DNA of 64,000 nucleotides from Limnohabitans sp. Rim8 (GTDB taxonomy: Bacteria; Pseudomonadota; Gammaproteobacteria; Burkholderiales; Burkholderiaceae_C). Shown in pieces: positions 18,619 to 28,711 of this stretch (position 1 is its first letter; each line of letters begins with the position of its first letter). The notes under the pieces were generated by a model, which saw only the letters and a program-made list of their open reading frames with translations, was not told the DNA's origin and did no database searches. The DNA is taken from positions 1 through 64,000 of the forward strand of contig CAMDFT010000006.1 of assembly GCA_945897795.1 (NCBI GenBank), read 5' to 3'. Both the position numbers and the translations under genes were made by a program.

Positions 18619-21602
18619 AACTGTTTTCTAAGACCCCTGAACAGACGCCCCTGCAGGACCCCTTGTCCGAGCCCAACCCCACGGCGCAGACCACCGTCAA
18701 GTGCACCACCTGCTACATGTGCGCCTGCCGCTGCGGCATTCGGGTGCATTTGGTGGAAGGCGACAAAGGCCCCGAGGTGCGCTACATCGACGGCAACCCG
18801 GACCACCCGCTCAACCAGGGCGTGATCTGCGCCAAGGGCTCGGCCGGCATCATGAAGCAGTACTCGCCCGCCCGCCTGACGCAGCCGCTGCTGCGCAAAC
18901 CGGGCAGCGAACGTGGGGCGGGCGAGTTCGAACCGATTTCTTGGGAGCGCGCCTTTGACATCCTGAGCGAACGTCTGACGCATATCCGAAACACCGACCC
19001 CAAGAAGTTTGCGCTGTTCACCGGGCGCGACCAGATGCAGGCGCTCACCGGCTTGTTTGCCCGCCAGTTCGGCACGCCCAACTACGCGGCGCACGGCGGC
19101 TTTTGCTCGGTCAACATGGCCGCCGGCATGATCTACAGCGTGGGCGGCAGCTTTTGGGAGTTCGGCGGGCCGGACCTGGAGCGCTCCAAACTGTTTGTGA
19201 TGCTGGGCACCGCCGAAGACCACCACAGCAACCCCATGAAAACCGCGCTGTCCAAATTCAAGCGCGCAGGCGGTCGCTTCATCTCCATCAACCCGGTGCG
19301 CACCGGCTACTCGGCCATTGCCGACGAGTGGATTCCCATCAAGCCTGGCACCGACGGCGCGCTGCTCATGGCCTTGCTGCACGAGTTGGTCCGCACCGAC
19401 ACGCTGGACCATGCCTTTTTGAAGCGCTTCACCAACGCACCGCAACTGGTGGTGCTGGACGAAGGCGAGCGCGAAGGCCTGTTTGCCTTTGACCCCGACC
19501 CGGCCAAAGGCCCGCCCGGCGATGGCCGCAACCCACACAACAAACTGGTGTTTGACCGCACAAGCGGCCGAATCTTGAATGCCTACCCTGAAGGCATTGC
19601 CGACGGTTGCGACCCGGCGCTGGACGCCCCGCCCGAAGGCCACTACACCTTGGCCGATGGCACGCGGGTGTTGCCTGCCTTTGCCCTGTTGCGCCAGCGT
19701 GTGCTCAGCTGCACGCCCGAATGGGCGCAGGCCATCACCGGCATTGCGGCAGATCGCATTCGCCTGCTGGCGCAAGAGTTGGGCCACGCCGCCCTCACGC
19801 AGGCCTTTGAGTTGCCGATCCCCTGGACCGATGCTTGGGGCAAAAAACACCCCACCACCCAGGGGCGGCCGCTGGCTTTTCACGCCATGCGCGGGCTGGC
19901 GGCGCACTCCAATGGCTTTCAAACGGTGCGTTCGCTGGCGGTGCTCATGAGCCTGTTGGGCACCATCGATGCGCCCGGTGGCTTTCGGCACAAGGCGCCT
20001 TACCCGCGCCACATCGTGCCCAACTACCGCGCCTTCAACGACCCGGATATGGTCAAACCCAACACGCCGCTGAACGCCGCGCCGCTGGGCTTTCCGGCCA
20101 GTCCCGAAGAGCTGGCCATCCACCCCGATGGCACGCCGCTGCGCATCGACCATGCGTTTTCGTGGGAACACCCGCTGTCGGCCCACGGCATGATGCACAA
20201 CGTCATCACCAACGCGGTCAAGGGTGACCCCTATCGCATTGACACCTTGATGCTGTTCATGGCCAACATGGCCTGGAACAGCAGCATGAACACCATGGCC
20301 GTGCGCGAATCGCTCAACCGCAAGGACGCGCAGGGCGAATACATGATCCCGTTTTTGGTGGTGTGCGACGCCTTCCAAAGCGAGACCGTGGCCTTTGCCG
20401 ACCTGGTGCTGCCCGACACCACCTACCTGGAGCGGCACGACACCATGAGCATGCTGGACCGGCCCATCTCCGAGTTTGATGGCCCGGTGGACTCGGTGCG
20501 TGTCCCTGTGTTGCAGCCCCTGGGCGAATGCAAGCCGTTTCAGGAGGTGCTGGTGGAGCTGGCTTCGCGCCTGAAGTTTCCGGCCTTCACCACGGCTGAA
20601 GGTGGGCGCAAGTTCAAGGGCTACACCGACTTCATCGTGAACTTCGAGGCCCAGCCGGGCATCGGGTTTTTGATGGGCTGGCGCGGCGAAAACGGTGACC
20701 AGCACCTGCGCGGCGCGCCCAACCCCAAGCAGTGGGAGGCCTATGCGCAAAACAACTGCGTGTTCCAGTACACCCTGCCCGAGAACATGCACTACATGCG
20801 CAACTGGAACCGCGACTACCTGGACTTTGCCAAAGACAAAGGCTGGCGTCAGCGCAACGACCCGGTGCAGCTGGCCATTTATTCCGACACCCTGCAGTCC
20901 TTTCGCCTGGCCGCGCAAGGCAAAACAAAGGGGCGTCAGCCGCCCGAGCATCTGCGCGAACGCATCAACACCTATTTCGACCCCTTGCCGTTTTGGTATG
21001 CACCACTCGAAGACGCGGCCATTGACCTGAAGGCCTTTCCGCTCAACGCCATCACCCAGCGACCCATGGCCATGTACCACTCGTGGGACTCGCAAAACGC
21101 CTGGCTGCGGCAAATCCACAGCCACAACTACCTGCATGTGCACCCCAGCACCGCGCAAGCGGCGGGCGTGGCCGATGGCGGTTGGGCCTGGGTGGAAAGC
21201 CACTGGGGCCAGGTGCGCTGCATGCTGCGCTACAGCGAAGCCGTGGAGCCGGGCACCGTCTGGACCTGGAACGCGATTGGCAAAGGCGACGGCGCCTGGC
21301 ACCTGGCACCCGGTTCGGACGAGGCGCGCAAAGGCTTTTTGCTCAACCACCTGATCTCGGAAGAATTGCCGCTTCCCCAAGGCGCGGGTGCGCCAGCCGG
21401 TGCGAAGGTCAGCAACTCCGACCCCATCACCGGCCAGGCGGGCTGGTACGACGTGCGGGTGCGCATTCGACCGGCCGAGCCTGAAGAGGCGGCCCAGAGT
21501 TTTCCGCAGGTGGACACCATGCGGCCCGTGCCTGGTGTACAAGGCATTCGTGGGGGCGTGTCCCAAGTCATGCGCTTTTTTGCAGGGAAATCCAAACCAT
21601 GA
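18612..21602 (+). CDS. soeA: Molybdopterin oxidoreductase, SoeA-like sulfite dehydrogenase catalytic subunit (formate dehydrogenase-like superfamily)
   Basis: N-terminal Fe-S Cys motif CTTCYMCACRCGI; no twin-arginine signal seen; followed by Fe-S and DmsC-type membrane subunits; directly downstream of xsc-ackA. Confidence 0.82.
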   Translation: MLKLFSKTPEQTPLQDPLSEPNPTAQTTVKCTTCYMCACRCGIRVHLVEGDKGPEVRYIDGNPDHPLNQGVICAKGSAGIMKQYSPARLTQPLLRKPGSERGAGEFEPISWERAFDILSERLTHIRNTDPKKFALFTGRDQMQALTGLFARQFGTPNYAAHGGFCSVNMAAGMIYSVGGSFWEFGGPDLERSKLFVMLGTAEDHHSNPMKTALSKFKRAGGRFISINPVRTGYSAIADEWIPIKPGTDGALLMALLHELVRTDTLDHAFLKRFTNAPQLVVLDEGEREGLFAFDPDPAKGPPGDGRNPHNKLVFDRTSGRILNAYPEGIADGCDPALDAPPEGHYTLADGTRVLPAFALLRQRVLSCTPEWAQAITGIAADRIRLLAQELGHAALTQAFELPIPWTDAWGKKHPTTQGRPLAFHAMRGLAAHSNGFQTVRSLAVLMSLLGTIDAPGGFRHKAPYPRHIVPNYRAFNDPDMVKPNTPLNAAPLGFPASPEELAIHPDGTPLRIDHAFSWEHPLSAHGMMHNVITNAVKGDPYRIDTLMLFMANMAWNSSMNTMAVRESLNRKDAQGEYMIPFLVVCDAFQSETVAFADLVLPDTTYLERHDTMSMLDRPISEFDGPVDSVRVPVLQPLGECKPFQEVLVELASRLKFPAFTTAEGGRKFKGYTDFIVNFEAQPGIGFLMGWRGENGDQHLRGAPNPKQWEAYAQNNCVFQYTLPENMHYMRNWNRDYLDFAKDKGWRQRNDPVQLAIYSDTLQSFRLAAQGKTKGRQPPEHLRERINTYFDPLPFWYAPLEDAAIDLKAFPLNAITQRPMAMYHSWDSQNAWLRQIHSHNYLHVHPSTAQAAGVADGGWAWVESHWGQVRCMLRYSEAVEPGTVWTWNAIGKGDGAWHLAPGSDEARKGFLLNHLISEELPLPQGAGAPAGAKVSNSDPITGQAGWYDVRVRIRPAEPEEAAQSFPQVDTMRPVPGVQGIRGGVSQVMRFFAGKSKP

Positions 21603-22387
21603 TCCAGTGGCTCAAAGACCTTGTGCAAGGTCATGCACCTTCCCCTGTCAGCCCCCATCTGGTGGAGCCCGGTGGCGGTGGCACGGCGCAAGCCGTGGAC
21701 ACCGACACCCCCACACTGGCGCGCCAGCTGGCGCTGGTGATTGACCTCAACGTCTGCGTGGGCTGCCACGCCTGCGTGACGGCCTGCAAACAGTGGAACA
21801 CCTCGGGCATGGCCGGGCCGCTGAGCGATGTCAACCCCTATGCGGCCGAGCCCACCGGCACCTTTTTCAACCGGGTGCAGACCTACGAGGCGGGCAGCTT
21901 TCCGAACACCGACACGGTGCACTTTCCCAAAAGTTGCCTGCACTGCGAGGACCCGCCCTGCGTGCCGGTGTGCCCCACGGGCGCGAGCTACAAACGTGAG
22001 GCGGATGGCATTGTGTTGGTCGACGCCGACAAATGCATCGGCTGCAAATACTGCGCCTGGGCTTGCCCTTATGGTGCGCGTGAGTTTGACGAAGCCAGCG
22101 GCGTCATGACCAAGTGCACCTTGTGCGTGGACCGCATCCACAACCCCCTGCTGCCCGAAGCCGACCGCAAGCCCGCCTGCGTCCAAGCCTGCCCGACCAA
22201 CGCCCGCTTGTTTGGCGACGTGAAAGACCCGAACAGCGAAGTCAGCCTGGCCATTCGCGAACGCGGCGGTTATGCCCTGATGCCCGAGTGGAACACCCGG
22301 CCAGCCAACCAGTACCTGCCGCGCCGCGTCACCCCGGCAGCGGTGACGCCCCAGCCAAGCCCTGCGGGCAAAACTTCTCCACATTGA
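21599..22387 (+). CDS. soeB: 4Fe-4S ferredoxin-type electron transfer subunit, SoeB-like
   Basis: LNVCVGCHACVTACKQWNTSG, CLHCEDPPCVPVCPTGASYKR, CIGCKYCAWACPYGAREFD; ATGA overlap with soeA. Confidence 0.85.
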   Translation: MIQWLKDLVQGHAPSPVSPHLVEPGGGGTAQAVDTDTPTLARQLALVIDLNVCVGCHACVTACKQWNTSGMAGPLSDVNPYAAEPTGTFFNRVQTYEAGSFPNTDTVHFPKSCLHCEDPPCVPVCPTGASYKREADGIVLVDADKCIGCKYCAWACPYGAREFDEASGVMTKCTLCVDRIHNPLLPEADRKPACVQACPTNARLFGDVKDPNSEVSLAIRERGGYALMPEWNTRPANQYLPRRVTPAAVTPQPSPAGKTSPH

Positions 22388-22394
22388 GGTCTTC

Positions 22395-23321
22395 ATGCGT
22401 CCTGCCTGGTCCATCCTTTTGTTCACCACCCTGTCCGGCACGGCCCAGGGCTTGCTGCTGGCGCTGGCCGTGGCCAGCTGGCTGATGCCCCTGGACATGG
22501 GCTTTGCCCTCACGGCCATCGCCTTGGCCGAAGTGCTGCTGGTCGGCGGTCTGCTGGCCTCGTTCTTTCATCTGGGTCAAAAAACCCGTGCCTGGCGGGC
22601 GGCAGCCATGTGGCGCACCTCGTGGATGTCGCGCGAAGTCATCGTGCTGCCCCTGCTCATAGGGTTGGTGGCGCTGTGGTGGCTGGGCTTGTACTTGGGC
22701 GCGTCCACCCTTGCCTTGCAGACACTGTCTGCGGCGGTGGTGGTGGTCACGCTGGTGCTGTGGGTGTGCACCGCCATGATCTACGCGTGCCTGCGTTTTT
22801 TGCAGGAGTGGGCGCACCCGCTCACGGTGATCAACTTCACCCTGCTGGGCATGAGTTCGGGCAGCGTGCTGTTGTGTGCCCTGGCCAGTGTCATGGGGCA
22901 AACCGCGCTGCTGGCCTGGCTGCAGCCTTGGGTGTTGGCCAGCACCTTGCTGGCCTGGTTCATGCGCCGCCAGGCCCTTCGCCGCAATGCGCGCCTCTCG
23001 CCACAGTCGACCCTGCAATCGGCCACCGGTATCCACCGGCCGCAACTGGTGCAAAAATCCATGGGCATGTCGGCCGGGTCTTTCAACACCCGCGAGTTTT
23101 TTCACGGTGCCACAGCCCGCACCGTGCGCCGCATGCCCTGGGTGTTTCAGCTGCTGCTGTTTGCGCTGCCTTTGCTTTTGCTGGGCCTGCTCGGTACGCA
23201 GTCGGCGCTGGTCTGGCTGGGCGCCGTGCTGCTGCAGTTTGTCGGTCTCTTGGCCGAACGCTGGGTCTTCTTCGCCCAGGCCCGCCATCCGCAAAACCTG
23301 TATTACCAAACCGTGTCTTGA
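22395..23321 (+). CDS. soeC: DmsC-type membrane anchor subunit, SoeC-like
   Basis: Hydrophobic protein RPAWSILLFTTLSGTAQGLLLALAVASWL...FHLGQKTRAWRAAAMWRTSWMSREVI typical of the DMSO reductase anchor family. Confidence 0.85.
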   Translation: MRPAWSILLFTTLSGTAQGLLLALAVASWLMPLDMGFALTAIALAEVLLVGGLLASFFHLGQKTRAWRAAAMWRTSWMSREVIVLPLLIGLVALWWLGLYLGASTLALQTLSAAVVVVTLVLWVCTAMIYACLRFLQEWAHPLTVINFTLLGMSSGSVLLCALASVMGQTALLAWLQPWVLASTLLAWFMRRQALRRNARLSPQSTLQSATGIHRPQLVQKSMGMSAGSFNTREFFHGATARTVRRMPWVFQLLLFALPLLLLGLLGTQSALVWLGAVLLQFVGLLAERWVFFAQARHPQNLYYQTVS

Positions 23322-23395
23322 TGCGGTGCAGGTGTCCCGCAGGGCGGAACTTCAGCGCCGACCTGTGCGGGCATGGCAAAGACCCCGCCGGGCTT

Positions 23396-24814
23396 TCACT
23401 TCTCGTCTTGCCACCAGTACCACTTGTATAAAAAACTCTGGCCTAAGCGGCGGAAGGGGGCGAGGGCTTCGGAGCGGAACAGGTGCAAAAAGTGCGGGTA
23501 AGTCAGTTCGCTGTTGTAGATCGGCAGCTGAAAGACTTCTTGGCCTGCGTCTTTGCCGGCCACGCGCTCGGCCAGGCGTTTGCCCGCCCAGGTGGAAAAC
23601 GACACGCCATTGCCGCCATAACCCAGCGCGTACCAAACGCTTTGACTGGGGTCGGGTTGGGTGATGCGCGGCATCATGTCGTGACTCACATCCACCCAGC
23701 CCCACCACGAGTGCTCGATGGGGATGCCCGCCAGGGTCGGAAATTTGCGTGCAATGCCGTCGGTCAGCAGTTTCAGGTGTTTGGGCTCGGGCGCCTGCGC
23801 CCCGGTCACGGCGCTGCGGCTGCCGATTTGCAGGCGATTGTCAGGCAGCAGCCGGTAGTAAAAACGCAGGGTGCGCGTGTCGGTCAGGAAGACGCGGGTT
23901 TTCAGGCCCGCCGCTTCTATCTGGGCCTGGGTCAAGGGCTGCGTGACCATGTTGTTGGACAGGATGGGCAGCAGTTTGTTTTTGGTCAACGGGCTCAGGG
24001 CCTGCCCGGTGTAGCCGCCGGTGCACACGGCCACGCGTTTGGCGCGCACGGTGCCGCCCGGGGTGCGCAGGTGGTGCACACCGTTGATGGTTTCCCAGCC
24101 TTGCACGGGACTGGCGGTGTGCAGTTTCACGCCCAGGGCGCGGGCCTTGCGGATCAGGCCAAAGGTGAACTTGAGCGGATGCACGCCCACGCCTTCTTGC
24201 TCCCACATGGCGCCTGCAGCGTCGTGGTCGTTGAAGTGGTTTTGCCGCAATTCGTCCGCCGAGAGGATTTGGTTTTGGTAGCCAAAGATCTCGTTGCGCA
24301 CCCGGACCTGCTCTTTGAGATAGGCGACTTTTTCAGGGCGATGAGCCACATACAGGTGGCCACCGTCGGTGGCGTCGCAGTCGACCTCGAAGGCCAGGTT
24401 TTTGAAGTTCTCAAAGCCAGTGCGGATTTCGGTGTCCAGTTTTTTGGCCACGTCCAGGCCCCAGCGCTCGATCCATTGCGTCCGGGTAAGGCGACCGCTG
24501 GCGTTTTGGCCCTGGCCACCGCTGCGGCTGGAGCAGCCCCAGGCGCTCTGGTTGGCTTCGAGCACCACAGCCTGAATGCCCTGCTCTTGCGCCAGATACA
24601 AGGCAGTCGAGATGCCGGTCGAGCCCGCACCGATGACCACCACATCCACATCCATGTCCTGCTGCACCGGGCCATCGTCCGGCGGCGGCGTGCCGGCGCT
24701 GGCGACCCAGTAGCTGGGCGCGTAGACGCGGCCTGCACCGGGGGTGGCGTGCACCAGCGGGTCGTATTGGGGGTCGTATCGGGTGTCGCTGCTGGCGGGG
24801 GCGTGGGTCGTCAT
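23396..24814 (-). CDS. tauY: FAD-dependent oxidoreductase, probable taurine dehydrogenase large subunit
   Basis: DadA-like: DVDVVVIGAGSTGISTALYLAQEQGIQAVVLEANQSAWGCSSRSGGQGQ...; next to NTF2-like tauX candidate and tauR/xsc context. Confidence 0.82.
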   Translation of the reverse strand: MTTHAPASSDTRYDPQYDPLVHATPGAGRVYAPSYWVASAGTPPPDDGPVQQDMDVDVVVIGAGSTGISTALYLAQEQGIQAVVLEANQSAWGCSSRSGGQGQNASGRLTRTQWIERWGLDVAKKLDTEIRTGFENFKNLAFEVDCDATDGGHLYVAHRPEKVAYLKEQVRVRNEIFGYQNQILSADELRQNHFNDHDAAGAMWEQEGVGVHPLKFTFGLIRKARALGVKLHTASPVQGWETINGVHHLRTPGGTVRAKRVAVCTGGYTGQALSPLTKNKLLPILSNNMVTQPLTQAQIEAAGLKTRVFLTDTRTLRFYYRLLPDNRLQIGSRSAVTGAQAPEPKHLKLLTDGIARKFPTLAGIPIEHSWWGWVDVSHDMMPRITQPDPSQSVWYALGYGGNGVSFSTWAGKRLAERVAGKDAGQEVFQLPIYNSELTYPHFLHLFRSEALAPFRRLGQSFLYKWYWWQDEK

Positions 24815-24883
24815 GAGCGGGCTTTAGAAAAGGGGCAAGGTGGTTTCACTGGCAGCGCGGCGGGTGCCGGACGACGGGTGAAG

Positions 24884-25276
24884 TTATTTTGCGGCAGGCA
24901 GGTTGGGGCGGTTTTTACGGAAAGCGCTCTTGGAGAGGATCTTGCCGTCCTTGAAGGCAAAGATGTCCACACCGTCGGTTTCCACGCGCGTGCCGTCGGT
25001 GGCGGTGCCGACATAGGTCCATTCGGAAACCCCAAAGTCGCCCTGTACAAAATGCTTGCCCTTGGTCCACTGCGCATCGGGCACGGTGGCCCAAGCGCCT
25101 GGAAAGGCTTTGCGCAAGGCCTCGTGGCCCTGGTGGCGTGAGCCGCAGGCGTCCGGGCCACCCGCGGTCATGAACACGCCATCGGGGTGCATGAAACTCA
25201 ACAGGGCTTCCACGTCATGGCGGTTCCAAGCGTCGGAAAAGGCTTCGAGGGTGGCGATGGTGACAGGGGTTGACAA
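24884..25276 (-). CDS. tauX: NTF2/SnoaL-like small protein, probable taurine dehydrogenase small subunit
   Basis: TTG start at 25276 with GGAG upstream; LSTPVTIATLEAFSDAWNRHDVEALLSFMHPDGVFMTAGGPDACGSRHQGHEALRKAF. Confidence 0.72.
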   Translation of the reverse strand: MSTPVTIATLEAFSDAWNRHDVEALLSFMHPDGVFMTAGGPDACGSRHQGHEALRKAFPGAWATVPDAQWTKGKHFVQGDFGVSEWTYVGTATDGTRVETDGVDIFAFKDGKILSKSAFRKNRPNLPAAK

Positions 25277-25390
25277 GGTGGCTCTCCAGACGGTGATCAA
25301 TGGGCTTTGAGAATAGCCCATCGCGGCGTGCTGCATAGAGCCAGATCGGATAAATCCGGTGTGCCAGCAGGCTTGCTTATACTGAGTTAC

Positions 25391-26989
25391 ATGACCAGTC
25401 GTCACCGCACCAAAGATGTCCAGTGGGAGAGTTTGTTTGCCTTGCAGGACAAGCCCGCCATGCCCTTGCAGCAGCGCCTGCGACTGGCCGCTGTCGAGGC
25501 CATTTTGGAAGGTCGTTTGCCTCCCGGCGCCACTTTGCCCTCCTCGCGTGAATTGGCCAAAGCCCTGGGCCTGAGCCGCAACACCGTCACCTCGGCCTAT
25601 ATGCGCTTGATTGACGACGGCTTTTTGGAAGCGCATCCGCGCAGCGGTGTGTTTGTCAAAGTGCATGGTAATCCGCGTTCATCGGGTATGGCCAAGACCG
25701 ATTGGCGCGCCAAGCCCTTGCCCGAACCTGTGCGTCTGCCACAAAGCCCGCCCGAGCCTGAGACGCCCGCGATGGCCCCACTGACCTCACCAGACTGGTC
25801 TGCGCGCCTGATCCGCTCATTGAGCGACCGCCGTACCCTGGCCAAGCCCGACCAATGGCGGCAATACCCTTACCCCTTTGTTTACGGCACCTTTGATCCG
25901 CAGCTGTTTCCGACCGAAGCGTTTCGCGAGTGTTGCGTGCACAGCCTGGCACGCGTTCATTTGCCTCAGTGGACGCCTGACTTTGAGTTGGGCGATGTGC
26001 CCGAGTTGATTGAGCAGATTCGTCTGCGCCTTTTGCCCAAGCGTGGGGTGTTTGCACTGCCCGAAGAAATCCTGATCACCGTGGGGGCCCAGCACGCCTA
26101 TTACATGCTGGGCGAGGCCCTGTTCGATGCGCAATCCCGTGTGGGCCTCGAAGAGCCGGGGCACCCGCATGCGCGCAACAGCTTTGCCGCGCGCGAGCCT
26201 CAGTGGCAGCCGTTGGCGGTGGACGATCAGGGGCTGGTGGTCGACCACTTGCCGCCGCTGGACTATGTGTATGTGACGCCCTCGCACCAGAGCCCGACGA
26301 CGCGCACCTTGTCTCTGGGGCGGCGCAAGCGTTTGCTGGCCCTGGCCGAGCAGCGCGACTTTGTGGTGATCGAAGACGACTACGAGGCCGAAAATCTGTA
26401 TGTGGGCGAACCCGTGCCTGCGCTCAAAAGCCTGGACAAGGTCGGGCGTGTGATTTATGTGGGCTCAATTTCCAAGAGCCTGTCACCGTCTTTGCGCCTG
26501 GGTTACATCGTGGCGCCGCGTGCCCTGATTGCCGAGTTGCGGGTTTTGCGCCACGCCATGGTGCGTCACCCCAGTGCATTTTTGCAGCACGCCTTTGCCC
26601 ACTTTTTGTCGCTGGGACACCACGAGACGCATGCCCGGCGCGTGAACCAGGCCTTGCAGGCACGCATGCAGGCCTTGGGTGAAGCGCTGCGCCGCGAGCT
26701 GCCAGATTTCCAGTTCGAGTTTCCTACCGGCGGCGCCTCCGTGTGGGTGCGGGCCCCCGATTGGGTGGACACGGCCGAGCTGGCGCTCATGGCGCGTGAA
26801 CAAGGGGTGCTGATCGAAGCAGGTGAGGTGTTTTTCATGCAACCGCCCTATCCCTGTCCGTTTTTCCGTTTGCGCTTGTCTTCCATTGGTGTGGACCAAA
26901 TTGGCCCGGGCATCCGGGCCCTGGCCGTGGCGGTTCTAGCGCTGGCGCAGGCGCGAGGCGTACCCAGAGTCCTGGTCCATCTGCACTGA
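25391..26989 (+). CDS. tauR: MocR-type (GntR/aminotransferase) regulator, probable taurine regulator
   Basis: wHTH PLQQRLRLAAVEAILEGRLPPGATLPSSRELAKALGLSRNTVTSAYMRLIDDGFLEAHPRSGVFV plus PLP fold-type I domain (SISKSLSPSLRLGY); divergent from tauXY. Confidence 0.88.
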   Translation: MTSRHRTKDVQWESLFALQDKPAMPLQQRLRLAAVEAILEGRLPPGATLPSSRELAKALGLSRNTVTSAYMRLIDDGFLEAHPRSGVFVKVHGNPRSSGMAKTDWRAKPLPEPVRLPQSPPEPETPAMAPLTSPDWSARLIRSLSDRRTLAKPDQWRQYPYPFVYGTFDPQLFPTEAFRECCVHSLARVHLPQWTPDFELGDVPELIEQIRLRLLPKRGVFALPEEILITVGAQHAYYMLGEALFDAQSRVGLEEPGHPHARNSFAAREPQWQPLAVDDQGLVVDHLPPLDYVYVTPSHQSPTTRTLSLGRRKRLLALAEQRDFVVIEDDYEAENLYVGEPVPALKSLDKVGRVIYVGSISKSLSPSLRLGYIVAPRALIAELRVLRHAMVRHPSAFLQHAFAHFLSLGHHETHARRVNQALQARMQALGEALRRELPDFQFEFPTGGASVWVRAPDWVDTAELALMAREQGVLIEAGEVFFMQPPYPCPFFRLRLSSIGVDQIGPGIRALAVAVLALAQARGVPRVLVHLH

Positions 26990-27029
26990 TCTATCGCAAC
27001 TTCGCTCTTGTACAGACCTAAGGCAAGGC

Positions 27030-27854
27030 TTACATCTTGCCTTTCCAGGGCACCAGGCGGCGTTCGACGGCGCGCATGAGCAGGTCAAAGCTGTAGGCCA
27101 CGACGCCAATCACGATGATGCCCATGACCACGATGTCGGTGCGCAGAAAGTTCGAAGCGTTGAGCACCATCTGGCCCAGACCCACGTTGGCGGCCACCAT
27201 TTCTGCGGCCACCAGGGTGCTCCATCCAAAGCCGATCGCCACACGCATGCCGACCAAAATTTCAGGCAGTGCGGCAGGCAGAACAACGTGCCGAATCAAT
27301 TGTGTATAGCTTGCACCCATGGAGTAAGCGGCGTTCATTTGTTCTTGAGAGGCGCTGCGCATACCCGAGCGCGCGGCCATGGCCAGTGGGGCAAAACAGC
27401 TCAAAAAAATCAACAAGACCTTGGGCAACTCGTCAATGCCGAACCAAATGATGATCAGCGGCAAATAGGCCAGGGGCGGCAGGGGTCGATACAGTTCGAT
27501 AGGTGGGTCAAAAATGCCGCGCCAGAACCGCGACATGCCCATGGCAATGCCCACCGGAATGGCCACCAAGCTGGCCAGCAAAAAGGCACCAAACACGCGC
27601 AGCACGCTGGCCACAAGGTGCTCCCACAAGGGCTTGTCGTTGGCCGTGCCGGTGATGTATTCATAAAACTGTGTGAACACCGCCTGCGGTGAAGGCAGAA
27701 ACAGGGGTTTGATCCAGCCCATGGCCGTGGTCAGCGTCCACAAGCCCAGCAGCACCAGCATGGTGACCACGCTGATGACGAGGCTCGAGCCCTCGCCGGG
27801 GATTTTGAAGGCGCTGGTTTTCAAAGGCGCGGATGACTTGTTGGCCTCAGTCAT
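27030..27854 (-). CDS. tauC: Taurine ABC transporter permease
   Basis: SsuC/TauC-type permease: [73 protein letters not shown]. Confidence 0.9.
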   Translation of the reverse strand: MTEANKSSAPLKTSAFKIPGEGSSLVISVVTMLVLLGLWTLTTAMGWIKPLFLPSPQAVFTQFYEYITGTANDKPLWEHLVASVLRVFGAFLLASLVAIPVGIAMGMSRFWRGIFDPPIELYRPLPPLAYLPLIIIWFGIDELPKVLLIFLSCFAPLAMAARSGMRSASQEQMNAAYSMGASYTQLIRHVVLPAALPEILVGMRVAIGFGWSTLVAAEMVAANVGLGQMVLNASNFLRTDIVVMGIIVIGVVAYSFDLLMRAVERRLVPWKGKM

Positions 27855-28635
27855 GGGCGGTCTCCCGACGGTGAATGATGGACAAAACTTCTTCCCGCAT
27901 GCGGATGAATTCGGGCTCGGACTTGACCCGACGGGCATCGCCGTGGCTGAGAAACGCTCGCGAAAAAGGCAGGTCTTCAAAGGTGTGGGTGATGCGTCCG
28001 GGTCTGGGGCTCATGACGATCAATCGGGTGGCCAGAAACAGCGCTTCTTCGACCGAGTGGGTGATGAAGAAGACCATCTTGTGGGTTTGTGCCCAGGCCT
28101 TGAGCAAGATCTCTTGAACGGTCTCTCGGGTGAAGGCGTCCAGTGCACCCATGGGTTCGTCCATCAGCAGCACAGCCGGGTCGTTGGCCAAGGCGCGGGC
28201 AATGCCCACGCGTTGCTGCATGCCGCCCGACAATTCGTAGACGTCACGTTCGGCGTAATCTTCAAGGCCGACCAAGGCCAGTTTTTCCAAGGCAATGCGT
28301 ATGCGTTCGTCAAAGGGTACGCCACGAAGACGCAGACCCAAGGCCACGTTGTCTTGCACGTTGAGCCAGGGCATCAAAGCGTGTTTTTGAAAGACGACAC
28401 CCCGATCTGCTCCGGGCCCGACAACAGGGCGACCATCCAGGAGAATTTCGCCACTCGATGGGGGTAAAAATCCAGCCAAACAATTGAGCAAGGTGGTTTT
28501 GCCGCAGCCCGATGCACCCAGGGCCACCACAAATTCACCATCTCGCATTTGCAATTGCACGGGTGCCAGAGCCTGTAAGGTACCGCCCTGGATGGCGTAG
28601 TTGACGGTCAGGTCTTTGACTTCAAGTAATGGCAT
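27847..28635 (-). CDS. tauB: Taurine ABC transporter ATP-binding protein
   Basis: [67 protein letters not shown]. Confidence 0.93.
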   Translation of the reverse strand: MPLLEVKDLTVNYAIQGGTLQALAPVQLQMRDGEFVVALGASGCGKTTLLNCLAGFLPPSSGEILLDGRPVVGPGADRGVVFQKHALMPWLNVQDNVALGLRLRGVPFDERIRIALEKLALVGLEDYAERDVYELSGGMQQRVGIARALANDPAVLLMDEPMGALDAFTRETVQEILLKAWAQTHKMVFFITHSVEEALFLATRLIVMSPRPGRITHTFEDLPFSRAFLSHGDARRVKSEPEFIRMREEVLSIIHRRETAHD

Positions 28636-28664
28636 TTAAGGCGCAGTCACAGTAAAAAAACAAT

Positions 28665-28690
28665 CCCCCTGCAGCCTGAGCCGCAGGGGG
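28665..28690 (-). terminator. Intrinsic terminator-like hairpin between tauA and tauBC
   Basis: On the minus strand: CCCCCTGC-ggctcaggct-GCAGGGGG followed by ATTGTTTTTTT. Confidence 0.75.
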
Positions 28691-28711
28691 CTAACGCAGG
28701 CGCTAGCAGCC

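Noticed and set aside
18300-21566. 1088-aa minus-strand ORF opposite soeA
   Set aside because: Shadow ORF from high GC and codon bias on the opposite strand; composition is His/Gly/Arg/Val-rich with no recognisable domain, while the plus strand encodes a clear molybdoenzyme.
23483-25141. 552-aa plus-strand ORF
   Set aside because: Antisense to tauY/tauX candidates, Gly/His/Ala-rich with no motif.
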